Shown: positions 62,540 through 64,000 of the stretch, in pieces | Layout: each line of letters opens with the position of its first letter | How positions within the stretch are numbered: position 1 is the stretch's first letter | NCBI GenBank assembly: GCA_016218915.1 | Contig: JACRCQ010000006.1 | Location: 50,964 to 114,963, forward strand | Length of the DNA stretch: 64,000 bases | Reading direction: 5' to 3' | Source of the DNA: Deltaproteobacteria bacterium | Lineage (GTDB): Bacteria; Myxococcota_A; Polyangia; Polyangiales; Polyangiaceae | The notes under the pieces: generated by a model | Databases searched by the model: none | Told to the model about the DNA's origin: nothing | The model's input: only the letters and a program-made list of their open reading frames with translations | Made by a program: the position numbers and the translations under genes

Positions 62540-63643
62540 TTACACCTTTGGGCTTGGAACGCAGGCAACCCCGCCGCCTTCCTCCAGCACGCAGGTCCAG
62601 TATATGTCCGGGACGACCGTGGCCGGCTTGAGCACCCCTTCCACCTGCCGGTCGATCTTCTTTCCCTTGTCCCACCCGCGCTCCCACAACGTGTCCCCGT
62701 CGCGCGTGAAGAATACGTCCTTGTACCCGGACCAGAGCCCGTGGGGCACGCCGCGCGTCACCCACCGCTCCACGTTGACCCTGCCGCTGCGATGCTCCAC
62801 GGTCGCTACCCCTGTCTCGTCCAGCGCAAGGGTCCAGATCGATCGGTTCGCCAGCGCGCTCACCTTTCCCACGCCGCCCACGGCCGAAAGGGTGACCGCT
62901 GCGCCAGCTGCCGGGTGAATCGCTGCATCGACGTCGAGCGGATCCTTGACCGCAAATGGATTGCCCACAGTGACAGTCTGCACCTTGGCGCTGCGCAATC
63001 CGTTGTCGTCGAGCACGAACAGGTTTCCACCGATCGCGCTCGCATACACCGCCTTGGGGTTGGTCGTACCGCTCGCCACAAAGGTCAGCTTCGGAATGCC
63101 TCGCATGTCGGATTCGAAGCATCGCAACGTGGTGCCTTGGACTCCGCAGACGGTTCCGCCGTTGACCGCGGGGATGAGGCGCTCCGGCTTGCCCATCTCG
63201 GGTCGGCGAAGCGGCTTTCGCAAGTCGCCTCCCCAGCAGCTCACCCCCTGCGCATCGAGCACGCAGATCAGCCCGGGATATCCGTGCGTGGCAACCACCT
63301 GGGAGGGAGCATCGAAGTCGACCCTTCGCGACTTGGCTTCCCCTGGCGTGAAGCACGCCACGCCTCGAGCATCCAGGGCGCACGCTTCCCCGTTGCGAAG
63401 AGCGACCTCGCGTACGCCCTCCACGCCTTCCACCAGCGCAGGGCCTCGGCTCACGACTTCGGTCTGGCCCGTGTTCCAGCACAGAAGTCCCCGGGGGGTG
63501 CGCGCGCAGAACCCTCCCCCTCCCCAAAGGGCGTCCGCGTCAGCGACTCCAGGCACGCGGTGGGAAGGTGTGGAGTTGCGGCAGCCAAGGCTCAACCCTG
63601 CTGCAGCGACGATCGAGACGATCAACCCTGGGTGCGCGAACAT
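62540..63643 (-). CDS. RCC1-like propeller lipoprotein
   Basis: A 367-residue lipoprotein (signal ending GLSLGCRNS). The first half has RCC1-like repeats with Cys-Trp/Cys-Phe ends (GFCARTPRGLLCWN, ACALDARGVACF, ICVLDAQGVSCWGG, VCGVQGTTLRCF). The second half is beta-rich without the Cys pairs. It is a diverged relative of the lipoprotein at 52096 and probably binds a protein or glycan. It is the only gene in the 1.1 kb upstream of the trehalose operon on the same strand, about 170 bp from it. Confidence 0.75.
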   Translation of the reverse strand: MFAHPGLIVSIVAAAGLSLGCRNSTPSHRVPGVADADALWGGGGFCARTPRGLLCWNTGQTEVVSRGPALVEGVEGVREVALRNGEACALDARGVACFTPGEAKSRRVDFDAPSQVVATHGYPGLICVLDAQGVSCWGGDLRKPLRRPEMGKPERLIPAVNGGTVCGVQGTTLRCFESDMRGIPKLTFVASGTTNPKAVYASAIGGNLFVLDDNGLRSAKVQTVTVGNPFAVKDPLDVDAAIHPAAGAAVTLSAVGGVGKVSALANRSIWTLALDETGVATVEHRSGRVNVERWVTRGVPHGLWSGYKDVFFTRDGDTLWERGWDKGKKIDRQVEGVLKPATVVPDIYWTCVLEEGGGVACVPSPKV

Positions 63644-63681
63644 TCTCGCAGCCTATCACCCGGTATCCGATGTCGTCAGCG

Positions 63682-64000
63682 TCAGGATGCGACGCGTCGC
63701 GCCCGGTAGAACCCGAACACGCCTGGAATCCTGACGCGCTTTTCGATCCTGAATCCGGTCGAGGCAAGCTGCGCTTCCAGGCCGACCAGGCTGAACCCGG
63801 TCTTGGGGTGGGCCCAGCGCAGCACGCGATCCCAGCCGCGCAGGGCGGGCGCATCCGGCTCTTCCACGATCAGGCAGCCCTGCGGACGAAGCAGCCGCGC
63901 GCACTCGCGCACTGCCTGCTGCCAAAGGGGAATGTGGTGCAGGATCCCGAAGATGACCACCACGTCGGCGCTCTGGTCGGACAGCTCTGGCAGATGGGTC
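63682..64000 (-). CDS. SAM-dependent methyltransferase, 5' truncated
   Basis: The frame runs off the right edge of the window. The visible C-terminal 106 residues include the end of a class I methyltransferase: THLPELSDQSADVVVIFGIL, then HHIP (the post-II motif), ARLLRPQGCLIVEEP (motif III) and GFSLVGLEAQLASTGF. The substrate is unknown. The start lies outside the window; an internal GTG at 63963 is not the true start because coding continues beyond it. Confidence 0.8.
   Translation of the reverse strand, partial: THLPELSDQSADVVVIFGILHHIPLWQQAVRECARLLRPQGCLIVEEPDAPALRGWDRVLRWAHPKTGFSLVGLEAQLASTGFRIEKRVRIPGVFGFYRARRVAS

Overview
The window is high-GC DNA (third codon positions almost all G or C) from a myxobacterium-like member of the Myxococcota, most likely Polyangia-type. 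Three things point there. Many lipoproteins have long Gly/Ala/Ser linkers after the lipobox cysteine, followed by Cys-rich, RCC1, M23 or esterase domains. A beta-helix protein ends in a Cys, hydrophobic segment, Arg-cluster tail of the MYXO-CTERM type. ECF, sigma-54 and two-component regulators are dense. No tRNA, rRNA, CRISPR array, transposase or phage gene was found.

Layout. 1-8 kb: 3' end of a C-type-lectin protein, purB with a translationally coupled lipoprotein, a GT2 glycosyltransferase, a GerW/DUF2953/GerW trio, an extensin-like/M15-like protein, a ferritin-like protein and a radical SAM protein. 8.5-13.5 kb: an efflux operon (TetR, ABC ATPase, double-FtsX permease, HlyD-type adaptor) with TetR palindromes touching the start codon. 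13.6-15.5 kb: a CASTOR/POLLUX-type cation channel. 16.8-23.2 kb: an envelope and metal-stress neighbourhood. It holds two Cys-rich exported proteins behind a sigma-54-like promoter, a histidine kinase with a His/Pro-rich periplasmic loop, an NtrC-type regulator, and an opposing ECF sigma / anti-sigma / Spy-like lipoprotein operon that resembles CnrH-CnrY-CnrX.

23.2-28.1 kb: a 1019-residue fusion of a GH13 glucan hydrolase with a radical SAM enzyme, divergent from a large secreted lipoprotein of unknown function. I rate this fusion the most unusual object in the window. 28.3-35.7 kb: lipoproteins, an M23 peptidase, membrane proteins and a DUF362/ferredoxin protein. 35.8-43.1 kb: a toxin-antitoxin-rich island with two HipBA-like modules and a CopG/PIN pair, each behind its own palindrome. 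The second HipBA plus CopG/PIN block lies between identical 19-bp direct repeats and runs into an array of about 156-bp repeats.

43-56.7 kb: an AmpG-like permease coupled to a CMP-sugar-synthetase-like protein, a beta-propeller/transglutaminase protein, the MYXO-CTERM beta-helix protein, ribA, an unrecorded 39-residue Lys-rich protein, an esterase, an RCC1 lipoprotein, a four-helix-bundle protein, a NarL-type regulator and a tRNA-dihydrouridine synthase. 56.7-62.4 kb: a trehalose operon of two fusion proteins, OtsB-OtsA then TreS-maltokinase. The window ends in an RCC1-like lipoprotein and a truncated methyltransferase.

Starts were chosen from visible ribosome-binding sites, lipoboxes and overlaps. 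Family names come from motifs read by eye and were not confirmed by database search.
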